Positions 10,345 to 18,808 of a DNA stretch of 64,000 nt are shown piece by piece. Made by a program: the position numbers and the translations under genes. A model generated the notes under the pieces. The model was not told the DNA's origin. It made no database searches and worked only from the letters and a program-made list of their open reading frames with translations. The DNA is from Nocardioides zhouii. Lineage in GTDB: Bacteria > Actinomycetota > Actinomycetes > Propionibacteriales > Nocardioidaceae. Numbering within the stretch: the stretch's first letter is position 1; the number at the start of each line of letters is the position of its first letter. The stretch covers positions 1 to 64,000 of the forward strand of contig NZ_SDWV01000019.1 of the NCBI RefSeq assembly GCF_004137345.1, in the 5' to 3' direction.

Positions 10345-10476
10345 TCAGTAGTTCTTCTTGCGGCCGATCTGGCGCTCGATGCGGCGCTCTGGCTGGCCGA
10401 GCAGCTTGGCCAGGATCTTGACGCGGTAGCGGTAGGCGACGACGCCCAGCACGACGATCAGCAGGAACCAGAGCAT
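10345..10476 (-). CDS. 43-residue single-pass membrane protein
   Basis: A short gene of unknown function. The translation starts MLWFLLIVVLGVVAYRYR, one hydrophobic helix, followed by a basic amphipathic tail (VKILAKLLGQ, PERRIERQIGRKKNY) that should face the cytoplasm. The strong helix/basic-tail pattern and the flanking palindromes on both sides suggest a real gene with its own transcript. I recall similar short proteins in Nocardioides genomes but cannot confirm it here. Confidence 0.65.
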   Translation of the reverse strand: MLWFLLIVVLGVVAYRYRVKILAKLLGQPERRIERQIGRKKNY

Positions 10477-10528
10477 GGTCCGAGCGTACGCCCGACCTGG
10501 TGGTCAGGTGTGCGAAGTTCGACGCTGT

Positions 10529-10582
10529 TGGGCCGTTGCAACGGCCCAGACGTGCAGGAGTCCCCGCCTAGGCGGGGACTCC
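10529..10582. repeat. bipartite palindromic repeat, copy 1
   Basis: A perfect 20-bp palindrome TGGGCCGTTGCAACGGCCCA (10529-10548), 8 nt of spacer, then a perfect 26-bp palindrome (10557-10582, GGAGTCCCCGCC arms around TA). The same plan, spacing and core recur at 35511-35564. It lies past the secDF stop on the minus strand, so termination is one likely role. Confidence 0.8.
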
Positions 10583-10616
10583 GACAGGGGTAGACCGACA
10601 GGGGCAGACGGACGCC

Positions 10617-12902
10617 TCAGACGACGGCGCCGGAGTCCTCGACAGCTCGCTCGACCTTCTCGCGCTTGACCCGGCTCATCGGGAACTTCTCGTGGAAGTA
10701 GGTGAGGAGCGGGGTGGCCACGAAGACCGAGGAGAACGTGCCGACGACGAGCCCGACGAGGAGGGCGATCGCGAAGTCCTGGAGCGAGTCGCCACCCAGG
10801 ACGGCGAGCGCCGCGAGGATGAACATCGCACCGAGGCCGGTGTTCACCGTGCGCGGGATGGTCTCGACGGCCGCCAGGTTGGCGACGTCCTTGAAGTCGT
10901 CCTCGGGCTTGGAGCCCCACCAGCGCTCGCGGATGCGGTCGAAGACGACGACGGTGTCGTTGACGGACAGACCGACGATGGTCATCGCGGCCGCCAGGAA
11001 GATGCCGTCGATCGGCTTGTTGAGCCAGGCGAAGAGGCCGGTCACGAGGATCACGTCGTGTGCCATCGCAAGCACAGCCGCGACACCGAAGGTCCACTTG
11101 AAGCGGATCGCGAGGTAGAGCAGCTGGGCGGCGAACGCGACGCCGAAGGCGATGAGCGCGTTGTTGCGGAGCTCGTTGCCGAGCGAGGACCCGATCCGCT
11201 GGTCGTCGACCTTGGTGACGGTCCCACCGACCTTGCCGAGCTCCTCCTCGATCCGCTGCTCATCGGCGTTGCTGATGTCGCCGGTGCGGACGGTGAAGTC
11301 GGCAGTGTCGGCGGTCTGCACGACGGCCTCGGCGAAGCCGGCGTCGGCGACGGCCGTACGGGCCTGCTCGATGGTGATGTCCTTGCTGACGGAGTAGTCG
11401 AGCTGGCGGCCACCGGTGAACTCGACGCCGAGCTGCAGGCCCTGCCAGAAGATGCCCGTCAGGGCGACGATCAGCGCCGCGGCGGAGATGCCGAGCCAGG
11501 TGGTGCGCCGCTTGACCAGCTGGGGGTTCTTCTTGTCGAGCCAGAGCCGCACCTTGCCGTGGTGGCTCAGGCCGCTGATCGCGGGACGGTCGGAGACGGG
11601 CTTGTTGGCGACGGCGAGGTCGCAGAGCACGCGCGCGATGATCAGCGCCGACACCATGGACGCCACGACACCGATGGTGAGCGTGACACCGAAGCCCTTG
11701 ATCGGGCCGGAGCCGAGGAAGAACAGCAGCCCGGCCGCGAGGAGGGTGGTGACGTTGGAGTCGATGATCGCGCTCCACGCCTTGTTGAAGCCGACCTGGA
11801 GCGCCCGCCTGAGGCCCGCGGAGGGGTAGGCGACGTACTCCTCCCGCGCTCGTTCGAAGACGAGCACGTTGGCGTCGATCGCCATGCCGATCGCGAGCAC
11901 GAAGCCGGCGAGGCCGGGCAGCGTCAGTGTCGAGCCGAGGCCGACGAGCATGGCGTACGCGAGCAGGGCGTATGAGGCGAGCGCGATGGTCGCGGCGAAC
12001 CCGACGAGGCGGTAGACGAAGATGATGAAGAGGCCGGTGAGGATGATGCCGATGATGCCGGCCTCAAGGGAGGCGTCGATAGCCGCGGCGCCGAGCGAGG
12101 GGCCGACGAGGCGGTCGGAGATGGCCGTCAGGTCGAGGGGCAGCGAGCCGCCCTCGATGAGCGCGGCGAGCTCCTTGGCCTCGCTGGAGCTGAAGTCACC
12201 GGTGATGTCGGTCGAGCCGCCGCGGATACCGACGTCGCAGCCGACGCCCGTGTCGACCTGGGGCGAGGAGATGACCTCGCCATCGAGGACGATCGCGATG
12301 CGGCGCTTCGGATCGCCGGACGGGTTGCAGGCGGCCTTGCCGGTGATGTCGGCCCAGGTGTCGCCACCCTTGCCGTTGAAGTCGATCGCCACGACCCACG
12401 CGACGCTCTGGTCGCGCTGGACGGCGCTGGCGCCGGTGACCTCATCGCCCTGGATGACCGTCGGACCCACCTCGAGGGTCTCGCCATCCTCGGACGGCAG
12501 CACCTCGTTGCCCTGCTTGCTGGGCTTCGCGTCGACCTCGACCGTCGAGAGGATCTCGTGGATCGTCAGCTTGGCTGTCGTGCCGATGCGCTCCTCGGCG
12601 TCCTGCGCCTCCTCGTCGCTGGTGACGCCGGGCAGCTCGACGAGGATGCGGTCCTGGCCCTGGCGCACGAGCGTGGACTCGGCGACGCCGAGGGCGTCCA
12701 CGCGACCGCGCAGCACCTCGAGGGTCTTGTCGACGTTCTCCGCGCTGGCCGGGGTCTGCTCGGTGCCCTCCGCCTGGAAGACGAACTGCGCGCCGCCCTT
12801 GAGGTCGAGACCGAGGTTGGGCTTGACGTTGATCGCCAACGCGAGGCACCCGACCAGGAGGCCGAGCACGAGGGCGAAGCGGATCCAGACACCACGTGAC
12901 AT
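10617..12902 (-). CDS. secDF: SecDF fused preprotein translocase subunit
   Basis: 761 residues. The start at 12902 follows AAGGAAG and gives a normal SecD N-terminus. Proton-driven accessory of the Sec translocon, pulling exported proteins outward. SecD half: first TM, conserved GLDLKGGAQFVFQ, large periplasmic domain (LVELPGVTSDEEAQDAEE), then five TMs with the motif GLFIIFVYRL. SecF half begins near residue 480 (TTWLGISAAALIVALTG, LGVEFTGGRQLDYSV) with a second set of six TMs (NDTVVVFDRIRE). Actinobacteria usually keep secD and secF apart, so the fusion is worth noting. No yajC is next to it. Confidence 0.95.
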   Translation of the reverse strand: MSRGVWIRFALVLGLLVGCLALAINVKPNLGLDLKGGAQFVFQAEGTEQTPASAENVDKTLEVLRGRVDALGVAESTLVRQGQDRILVELPGVTSDEEAQDAEERIGTTAKLTIHEILSTVEVDAKPSKQGNEVLPSEDGETLEVGPTVIQGDEVTGASAVQRDQSVAWVVAIDFNGKGGDTWADITGKAACNPSGDPKRRIAIVLDGEVISSPQVDTGVGCDVGIRGGSTDITGDFSSSEAKELAALIEGGSLPLDLTAISDRLVGPSLGAAAIDASLEAGIIGIILTGLFIIFVYRLVGFAATIALASYALLAYAMLVGLGSTLTLPGLAGFVLAIGMAIDANVLVFERAREEYVAYPSAGLRRALQVGFNKAWSAIIDSNVTTLLAAGLLFFLGSGPIKGFGVTLTIGVVASMVSALIIARVLCDLAVANKPVSDRPAISGLSHHGKVRLWLDKKNPQLVKRRTTWLGISAAALIVALTGIFWQGLQLGVEFTGGRQLDYSVSKDITIEQARTAVADAGFAEAVVQTADTADFTVRTGDISNADEQRIEEELGKVGGTVTKVDDQRIGSSLGNELRNNALIAFGVAFAAQLLYLAIRFKWTFGVAAVLAMAHDVILVTGLFAWLNKPIDGIFLAAAMTIVGLSVNDTVVVFDRIRERWWGSKPEDDFKDVANLAAVETIPRTVNTGLGAMFILAALAVLGGDSLQDFAIALLVGLVVGTFSSVFVATPLLTYFHEKFPMSRVKREKVERAVEDSGAVV

Positions 12903-13088
12903 GCGTGAGTTACTTCCTTGTCGACAACGAACGCCCGAATCCTCCACCCGGACTCGTGCAACGCACGAATCCCCCCGAAGGTTCCGGCTCACCGGGACGC
13001 AAACCTCGGCGACTGTACGCCCCTCGCGCGAAGTATCGGGCCGGCGGGCGTACGCCGCCGCACGACCTGGGGCGAGTGTGGAGCGCTG

Positions 13089-13129
13089 TTCGGCGGCCAG
13101 GTCGAAGATCTACCGACCTGGCCGCCGAA
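13089..13129 (-). terminator. strong terminator of the small secreted protein operon
   Basis: A perfect 16-bp stem (13089-13104 with 13114-13129) with a 9-nt loop, 50 bases past the stop at 13179. The rest of 12903-13178 holds the secDF 5' region and no gene. Confidence 0.8.
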
Positions 13130-13178
13130 CATCGTCATCGACGGAGTCCGCCTCTCACGAGCCAGAGGGGCGGGACCG

Positions 13179-13631
13179 CTACCGGGTGGTCACCGTCACC
13201 TGTGCACCACATCCGAAGATGGTGCGTGTGCTCCACTCGCCCACGCAGGCCTTGATCATCAAGTGCGTACCCGGGTTGAAGAAGGTCTCCCTCCGGACCG
13301 TAGGACTGCCCAGGCCACCGGTGTTCCAGACCTGGAAGTTGCCGACACCGGTTCCGGTGTTGACCACCAAGACCGCGGAGTGTCCGTCCGAGCACCAGTC
13401 GTAAGAGGTGGTCTCCTGCCAGCCGGAGTAGTCGGTATAAGTGCCTCCGGCGGCGTCGCCAGGACAATTGTGGCTGTGCTTGCCGACGTCTCCTCGAGTG
13501 GAGACCGTTGTTGCTGCGTGCGCGGGCGATGCAATGGCCGTGACCATGCTCATGGTTGCGACCGCCATCGCAAGCGTACGGAACTTGCTGCGCAAGTTCG
13601 TCCCTTCAATGGGTCCGGATAAAGTGTGCAT
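13179..13631 (-). CDS. small secreted protein of unknown function
   Basis: 150 residues. Sec signal peptide with cleavage near SPAHAAT. The mature domain (about 110 residues) is rich in Gly, Thr and aromatic residues and has four cysteines (SHNCPGD, DWCSDGH, KACVGEW, IFGCGAQ), which could form two disulfides outside the cell. GAGGTG sits at good distance from this ATG. It lies 8 nt after the previous gene, so the two form an operon ended by the terminator at 13089. I recognise no family; a bacteriocin-like or inhibitor-like small extracellular protein is possible but unproven. Confidence 0.65.
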   Translation of the reverse strand: MHTLSGPIEGTNLRSKFRTLAMAVATMSMVTAIASPAHAATTVSTRGDVGKHSHNCPGDAAGGTYTDYSGWQETTSYDWCSDGHSAVLVVNTGTGVGNFQVWNTGGLGSPTVRRETFFNPGTHLMIKACVGEWSTRTIFGCGAQVTVTTR

Positions 13632-13639
13632 CAGTCACC

Positions 13640-14128
13640 TCAGAACTTCCACACATAGGCGGACCCAAGGAATCCGGGCTGCACCTTGGCGCGAACTGAA
13701 GGTTCGCCGAGGAATGGTCCCCAGTGGAGCCGACCGCCGCCACTCTCCCCGCAGCCGAGCGGAGCCCAGCCGGTGTCCCACGTTCTTCCCGTCGTGTCCC
13801 TGTTCCATTGGCCCTGCACGCAGATCCTGCCGTTGGAACCTGCCTGGATCTGCCATGAATAGGTGATGTGCGATCCGAAGCCGCCACCGTAGGACGGCGG
13901 GTACCGGAACTGATGGACGCAGTACTCGGTGTAACACGCCACAGATTTCATCCAGTCCGAGCGCTTCATGTAGGGGAGGGCCACCTCCCTCTGGACCTGC
14001 ACCGGCAGGTAGACCCATTCCGATTCCGAGCGAACATCGCGGTCTGCCAGTGCGGCGCTCGCCGGCGCACCGCCCCACGTCACGATTCCGATGAGCGACA
14101 ATGCAATTGATAAAGTAAATCTGCGCAC
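13640..14128 (-). CDS. small secreted protein of unknown function with a TTA codon
   Basis: 162 residues from the GTG at 14128, chosen because GGGAGGG lies seven bases upstream and the signal peptide (RRFTLSIALSLIGIVTWGG, cleavage near ASAAL) follows at once. The mature part has cysteines in SVACYTEYCVHQF, RICVQGQW and LGCGESG and many Trp/Tyr/Gly residues. No family recognised. The signal-peptide codons are AT-rich for this genome and include a TTA leucine codon at 14111-14113, unlike neighbouring genes, which hints at recent transfer or translation control by a rare tRNA. First gene of a two-gene operon with the next secreted protein. The 257 bp upstream (14129-14385) show no other gene. 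Confidence 0.65.
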   Translation of the reverse strand: MRRFTLSIALSLIGIVTWGGAPASAALADRDVRSESEWVYLPVQVQREVALPYMKRSDWMKSVACYTEYCVHQFRYPPSYGGGFGSHITYSWQIQAGSNGRICVQGQWNRDTTGRTWDTGWAPLGCGESGGGRLHWGPFLGEPSVRAKVQPGFLGSAYVWKF

Positions 14129-14385
14129 GTCAATACCCTCCCGAGAATGAAACCCTGTCCCCGATGGGTCCACCAGGGTGGCTGGACTCTACTGTCAGGG
14201 ACAAATGTTCGCTACTGGACTTTGGGTCATTCTTGGTCGGCCAGGCGAAAACTTCTGGCGGTTCGCCCACCCGACGTTGGGCGTACGCACCTGAGTGCCG
14301 TCGTTTCGTCAGATAGCGCGTTCCGAGCGACGTGCTTGCGGGGGGAACATTCACCCGAAGCGGAGGACCAGTGCCGCCGCCCTGC

Positions 14386-15921
14386 TCAGCGGGCGTACGC
14401 CGTCAGCTCGCCGGCGAGGTCGGCGTTGGCCCGGCCGACGACCAGCGTGCCGTCGCCGGTGTGCTCCAGGGAGCCGATCTCGGCCTCCTGGTGGATGCGG
14501 TTGACGAGGTCGCCGCGCTCGTACGGCAGCAGCACATCGAACTCCACCTGCGGCCGCGGCAGCTCCGACTCGATGGTCCTGAGGGCGTCGGCGATGCCCT
14601 CGCCGGTCTTCGCGCTGACGACCACGCTGTGCGGTTCGCGGGCCCGCAGCCGGCTGATCACCAGCGGATCGGCGGCGTCGGCCTTGTTGATCACGATGAT
14701 CTCGGGGACCTTGGTCGCGCCGATCTCGGCGAGCACCACGCGCACCGCGGCGATCTGGCCCTCGGGGTCGGGGTGCGAGCCGTCGACCACGTGGAGCAGC
14801 AGGTCGGAGTCGGCGACCTCCTCCAGCGTCGAGCGGAACGCCTCGACCAGGTCGTGGGGCAGGTGTCGGACGAAGCCCACGGTGTCGGACATCGTGTAGA
14901 CGCGGCCGTCCGCGGTCGTCGTACGCCGGGTGGTGGGGTCGAGGGTCGCGAAGAGCGAGTCCTCCACGAGGACACCTGCGTCGGTCAGCCGGTTGAGCAG
15001 CGAGGACTTGCCGGCATTGGTGTAGCCGGCGATCGCGACGCTCGGGATGTGGTTGCGGCGGCGCGACTGGCGCTTGACCTCGCGGGTGCCGCGCATCTCC
15101 TTGAGCTCACGGCGCAGCTTCGCGATCTTGGTGTTGATGCGACGGCGATCGGTCTCGATCTTGGTCTCACCGGGACCGCGGCCACCGATGCCGTCACCGC
15201 CGGCAGCGCGGCCACCGGCCTGGCGGGAGAGGTTGCCACCCCAGCCGCGGAGGCGCTGCTTCATGTACTGCAGCTGGGCCAGCTCGACCTGCGCCTGGCC
15301 CTCCTTGCTCTTGGCGTGCTGGGCGAAGATGTCGAGGATCAGCGCGGTCCGGTCGACCACCTTGACCTTGATCTTGTCCTCGAGGTTGCGCAGCTGGCTG
15401 GGCGCGAGCTCACCGTCGCAGACCACCGTGTCGGCGCCGGTGGCCTGGACGATCTCGCGGATCGCCTCGACCTTGCCGCGGCCGATGTAGGTCGCCGGGT
15501 CGGGCGAGTGGCGGCGCTGGAAGATCGCCTCGAGCACCTCGGAGCCGGCGGTCTCGGCGAGCAGCGCGAGCTCGGCCATCGAGTTCTCGGCGTCGGTGAC
15601 GGTGCCCTCGGTCCACACGCCGACGAGCACGACCTTCTCCAGGCGGAGCTGGCGGTACTCGACCTCGCTGATGTCCTCGAGCTCGGTGCTCAGGCTCGCG
15701 ACGCGGCGCAGCGCGTGGCGCTCGGCGAGCTCCTGCGCGCCGAGCGTGAGCTCCTCGGGGTCCTCGTCGTCCCAGCCGCTGTCGTACGACGTGTCGGACT
15801 CGTCGTCCTGATCGAGCAGGGAGTCGTCGAGCTCGATCGAGTCGTCGTCCCAGCCGCGGGTGGCGTCGAGGGCGTCGCGCAGCGTGAAGTCGCTCACCGG
15901 TTGGTCAGATGCGTTCGTCAT
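14386..15921 (-). CDS. hflX: HflX-type ribosome-associated GTPase
   Basis: 511 residues. An acidic N-terminal extension (about 60 residues, DDDSIELDDSLLDQDDESD) precedes the HflX domain (VLVGVW, YIGRGKVEAI, CDGELAPSQLRNLE). Then the Gly-rich linker (GGRAAGGDGIGGRGPGETKI), a coiled coil and the TrmE-Era GTPase domain with G1 GYTNAGKSSL, G3 DTVGFVRHLP and G4 NKAD. HflX splits stalled or idle 70S ribosomes under stress. It is part of the conserved lexA-hflX-dapF-miaA-miaB neighbourhood. Confidence 0.95.
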   Translation of the reverse strand: MTNASDQPVSDFTLRDALDATRGWDDDSIELDDSLLDQDDESDTSYDSGWDDEDPEELTLGAQELAERHALRRVASLSTELEDISEVEYRQLRLEKVVLVGVWTEGTVTDAENSMAELALLAETAGSEVLEAIFQRRHSPDPATYIGRGKVEAIREIVQATGADTVVCDGELAPSQLRNLEDKIKVKVVDRTALILDIFAQHAKSKEGQAQVELAQLQYMKQRLRGWGGNLSRQAGGRAAGGDGIGGRGPGETKIETDRRRINTKIAKLRRELKEMRGTREVKRQSRRRNHIPSVAIAGYTNAGKSSLLNRLTDAGVLVEDSLFATLDPTTRRTTTADGRVYTMSDTVGFVRHLPHDLVEAFRSTLEEVADSDLLLHVVDGSHPDPEGQIAAVRVVLAEIGATKVPEIIVINKADAADPLVISRLRAREPHSVVVSAKTGEGIADALRTIESELPRPQVEFDVLLPYERGDLVNRIHQEAEIGSLEHTGDGTLVVGRANADLAGELTAYAR

Positions 15922-15987
15922 ATGCCGACAAGCGTAGGTCGAACTGCCCGACGAGCGCGAACCACTTTGTCGCGCGGACGGCTGGGC

Positions 15988-16776
15988 TCAGGACCGCTTG
16001 ACCCGTACGGCGCTCGACCGGGCGGGCGCGCACAGTGGCTGCTCGGGCGAGGCGACCGTGACGTAGTAGCGCCCGACGCGCGTCGGGCGACTGGTGCGGA
16101 AGGTGCCCGTGGTCTTGCTGGTGAGCACCACGAGCCGGCGGTCGGCGCCCTTCTTCTGGCGCCAGAGGGTGACGGTGGCACCGGCGCGGCAGCCGACGGC
16201 CTGCGAGCTGATCGCGCCGCGGAGCTTCTTCGTGGTGACCTGCAGCTCGACCTGGCGGACGTACGCGCAGGAGCTGGTGCAGCCGGGGACCGGCGTCGGC
16301 TGGGGCACGGTGGTCGGTGCCGGCGTCGTCGGGGTGGCCGTCGGCGCGACAGGCGGCTGCGTCGTGGGCGTGGTCGTCGGAGGCGCGGTCGTCGGCGGAG
16401 CCGTGGTGGTGGGCTCCGTGGTCGGCGGAGTGGTGGGCTCGCCGGTCGGCGTCGGGTCGCACACGTCGCCGATGCCGTCCTGGTCGGCGTCCTCCTGCCC
16501 GACGTTGTAGGTGCTGGGGCAGTTGTCCTGGTAGTCGTACCAGCCGTCCCCGTCGCTGTCGGGCTCGTACGGCTCGCAGGGGTCCTGGGGCGCGTCGGCG
16601 CCGGCTTCGGTGGGCTTCGGGCAGACCGTGGGGTACTGCGGGAGGTTGGGCTCGAGCGTGCCGTCGGCGACCGCCGCGGGCGACTCGGCCGACGCGCCCG
16701 GCTGTGTGATGCCGAGGGCCGCGACGACGGCCAGCGCCACTCCGATGAAGACCCGACTCCCGAGCTGCTGTCCCAT
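15988..16776 (-). CDS. secreted thrombospondin type 3 repeat protein
   Basis: 262 residues. Signal peptide with cleavage near GASAESP. Residues about 70-105 carry calcium-binding TSP3 repeats (DSDGDGWYDYQDNCP, DADQDGIGDVCDPTP). A long Thr/Pro-rich stalk follows (about 110-165), then a C-terminal domain of about 90 residues with CTSSCAYVRQVEL and KKGADRRLVVLTSK. The same C-terminal domain and TSP3 repeats recur in the next gene upstream, so the two are paralogues. Probably cell-surface or released; ligand unknown. Gap to the upstream paralogue is 54 nt. Confidence 0.75.
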   Translation of the reverse strand: MGQQLGSRVFIGVALAVVAALGITQPGASAESPAAVADGTLEPNLPQYPTVCPKPTEAGADAPQDPCEPYEPDSDGDGWYDYQDNCPSTYNVGQEDADQDGIGDVCDPTPTGEPTTPPTTEPTTTAPPTTAPPTTTPTTQPPVAPTATPTTPAPTTVPQPTPVPGCTSSCAYVRQVELQVTTKKLRGAISSQAVGCRAGATVTLWRQKKGADRRLVVLTSKTTGTFRTSRPTRVGRYYVTVASPEQPLCAPARSSAVRVKRS

Positions 16777-16830
16777 GTCAGGCCCCTTCCCCGGCTGGGG
16801 CGTCGCGAAACCTTCTCCGCGGGACCTCTG

Positions 16831-17928
16831 TCAGCGGACGCGTACGACGGGTGAGGTGCTGGTGCTGCAGAGGGGCTGGGCGTCCGAGCTGACGCTCGCG
16901 TAGTAGCGGCCGGGCCTGCGGGGTGCCTTCGTCCTGAATTTCCCCGTCGACCGGGTGGTGAGCACGACCAGCTTGCGGTCGGCGCCCGACCACTTGCGCC
17001 AGACGGTGACCTCGATGCCGACCCGGCAGCCGGCCGCGGGCGAGTCGACCGTGCCGACGAACCGGTGCCGGGCCGCCCGGTGCCTCAGCCCGACCGTGCG
17101 CGCGTACGCGCAGCCGGTGGTGCAGCCGCTCGCGGCGCCGGGCGTCGGCGACGTGGTGGGCGTCGGGGCCGGGGGCGTGGTGGCAGCGACCGGCGCGGTC
17201 CCGGGAGTGCTGTCGCACGCGTTGCCGATGCGGTCGCCGTCCCAGTCGGTCTGGGCGGCGTTGGCGACGGTCGGGCAGTTGTCGGCGGCGTCGGTGCTGC
17301 CGTCGTTGTCGTCGTCGGCGTCGCAGGGGTCACCGACGCGGTCGCCGTCGAGGTCGTCCTGGCCGGGGTTGTAGAGGCCGACGCAGTTGTCGCGGCTCTT
17401 GTCGCCGGTGAAGTCACGGTCCACGTCGCAGTCGGACCACGTGATGGTGACGGTGATCGACTCCGAGGGCCCCCGGAAACCTTGCTCGACGTAGAACGTG
17501 TAGCGGTTGCTCGTCCACGACTCCGGGAGAGGCTGCCGGGGACGCACCCTGTCCGCCCGGCTGCCACCCAACGGGTCCTCGGGCGCCTGGTTGTCGAAGG
17601 TGACCCATCCGCCGTTGCGGTCGAAACGGCTGAACTGGTCCGCCAACATCCAGCGCTGTCCTTCTCCGAAGTTGATGTCCCCGTTGACGAGGTAGAGGTC
17701 GCTGTTCAGCTCCTGGTAGCCCAGCCAGACGCTGACGTCGAGGTCGGCGACCTGGACGCCGGAGTAGTGATCGAATTGCACGGACTGACCACTTCGCTCC
17801 TCCACGCACTGGTCCGGGAACGGCCCGGCCGCGTGCGCGGGAGAGGCCACCCCCGGCCAGGCGAGTCCGCCCGCCACCACGACGAGCATGGCCGCGATCC
17901 GCGTGCCGATCCTTCGTGTGTCCCCCAT
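16831..17928 (-). CDS. secreted thrombospondin type 3 repeat protein, longer paralogue
   Basis: 365 residues from the ATG at 17928 (AGGA upstream, then a clear signal peptide ending SPAHAAG). The mature protein starts with a beta-rich domain of about 170 residues (VSVWLGYQELNSDLYLVNG, WVTFDNQAPEDPLGG) with no family I know. TSP3 repeats follow (KSRDNCVGLYNPGQDD, DGDRVGDPCDADDDNDGST, DWDGDRIGNACDS). After a Pro/Thr linker comes the C-terminal domain shared with the shorter paralogue (CTTGCAYARTVGL, WSGADRKLVVLTTRSTGKF). Calcium binding by the repeats is likely from the family. Role unknown. Confidence 0.75.
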   Translation of the reverse strand: MGDTRRIGTRIAAMLVVVAGGLAWPGVASPAHAAGPFPDQCVEERSGQSVQFDHYSGVQVADLDVSVWLGYQELNSDLYLVNGDINFGEGQRWMLADQFSRFDRNGGWVTFDNQAPEDPLGGSRADRVRPRQPLPESWTSNRYTFYVEQGFRGPSESITVTITWSDCDVDRDFTGDKSRDNCVGLYNPGQDDLDGDRVGDPCDADDDNDGSTDAADNCPTVANAAQTDWDGDRIGNACDSTPGTAPVAATTPPAPTPTTSPTPGAASGCTTGCAYARTVGLRHRAARHRFVGTVDSPAAGCRVGIEVTVWRKWSGADRKLVVLTTRSTGKFRTKAPRRPGRYYASVSSDAQPLCSTSTSPVVRVR

Positions 17929-17967
17929 GCGACTGGTCCTACCCCGTCGGCCACACTTCAACCGCGT

Positions 17968-18744
17968 CTACTTGGGTGGCATCCGGATGCCGCCGTCGAC
18001 GCGGATCGTCTCGCCGTTCATGTAGGAGTTGGTCAGGCACTCCACGACCATGCTCGCCAGCTCCTCGGCGTGCCCGAGGCGCTTGGGGAACAGCACGTTC
18101 TGGCCGAGGTTGGCCTTGAAGGCGTCGGGGTCGGGGAACGCGTCGTAGATCGGGGTGTCGATCAGGCCGGGCGCCACCGTGTTGAGGCGGATCCCGGACG
18201 CGGCGAGGTCGCGGGCAACGGGGAGAGTCAGGCCGACGACGCCGCCCTTCGACGCGCTGTACGACGCCTGTCCGATCTGGCCGTCGAAGGCGGCGACCGA
18301 GGCGAGGTTGACGATCGCGCCGCGCTGGCCGTCGGCGTCGGGCTCGTTGCGGCTCATGACGGTCGCGGCCTGGCGGGTCACGTCGAAGGTGCCGATCAGG
18401 TTGATCTCGACGACCTTGCGGAACGCGTCGAGGTCGTGGGCCTGCTCGAGCAGCCCGTCGCGGCCGATGGTGCGCTGGGCCCAGCCGATGCCCGCGGAGT
18501 TCACGCACGCGCGCAGTGGGGCGATCTCGCCGGCTGCCTCGACCGCGGCCGCGACCTGCTCGGTCTTCGTGACGTCGACGGAGGCGAAGACGCCACCGAT
18601 CTCGGCGGCGAGCGCCTCGCCCTTCTCGGCGTTCAGGTCGGCGACGACCACGATCGCGCCCTTCGCAGCAAGGGCGCGGGCGACCGCGGCACCGATGCCG
18701 CTGGCGCCGCCGGTGACGATGGCGGAGGATCCGGTGATGTCCAT
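17968..18744 (-). CDS. short-chain dehydrogenase, 3-hydroxyacyl-CoA dehydrogenase type 2-like
   Basis: 258 residues. NAD(P)-binding TGGASGIGAAVA (residues 11-22) and the catalytic set Ser (NLASVAAF), Tyr-x-x-x-Lys (YSASKGG) are intact. The acidic residue after the second strand (VVVADLNAEKG) favours NAD(H). Overall it resembles HSD17B10-like 3-hydroxyacyl-CoA dehydrogenases (APLRACVNSAGIGWAQRT, NSYMNGETIRVDGGIRM), acting in beta-oxidation of short or branched acyl-CoAs or steroids. Cytoplasmic. It ends 39 nt before the TSP3 gene, but a functional link is not obvious. Confidence 0.85.
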   Translation of the reverse strand: MDITGSSAIVTGGASGIGAAVARALAAKGAIVVVADLNAEKGEALAAEIGGVFASVDVTKTEQVAAAVEAAGEIAPLRACVNSAGIGWAQRTIGRDGLLEQAHDLDAFRKVVEINLIGTFDVTRQAATVMSRNEPDADGQRGAIVNLASVAAFDGQIGQASYSASKGGVVGLTLPVARDLAASGIRLNTVAPGLIDTPIYDAFPDPDAFKANLGQNVLFPKRLGHAEELASMVVECLTNSYMNGETIRVDGGIRMPPK

Positions 18745-18808
18745 GGCCGGATGCTAGATGAGTCGAGTGCGCGGTCCCGCGGCGGATGGTGCCGCGAGCG
18801 CACTCGAC

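Noticed and set aside
14332..16854. An 840-codon plus-strand open frame
   Set aside because: Antisense to hflX and the TSP3 gene, with repeated RGRR-type low complexity; both real genes have intact motifs.
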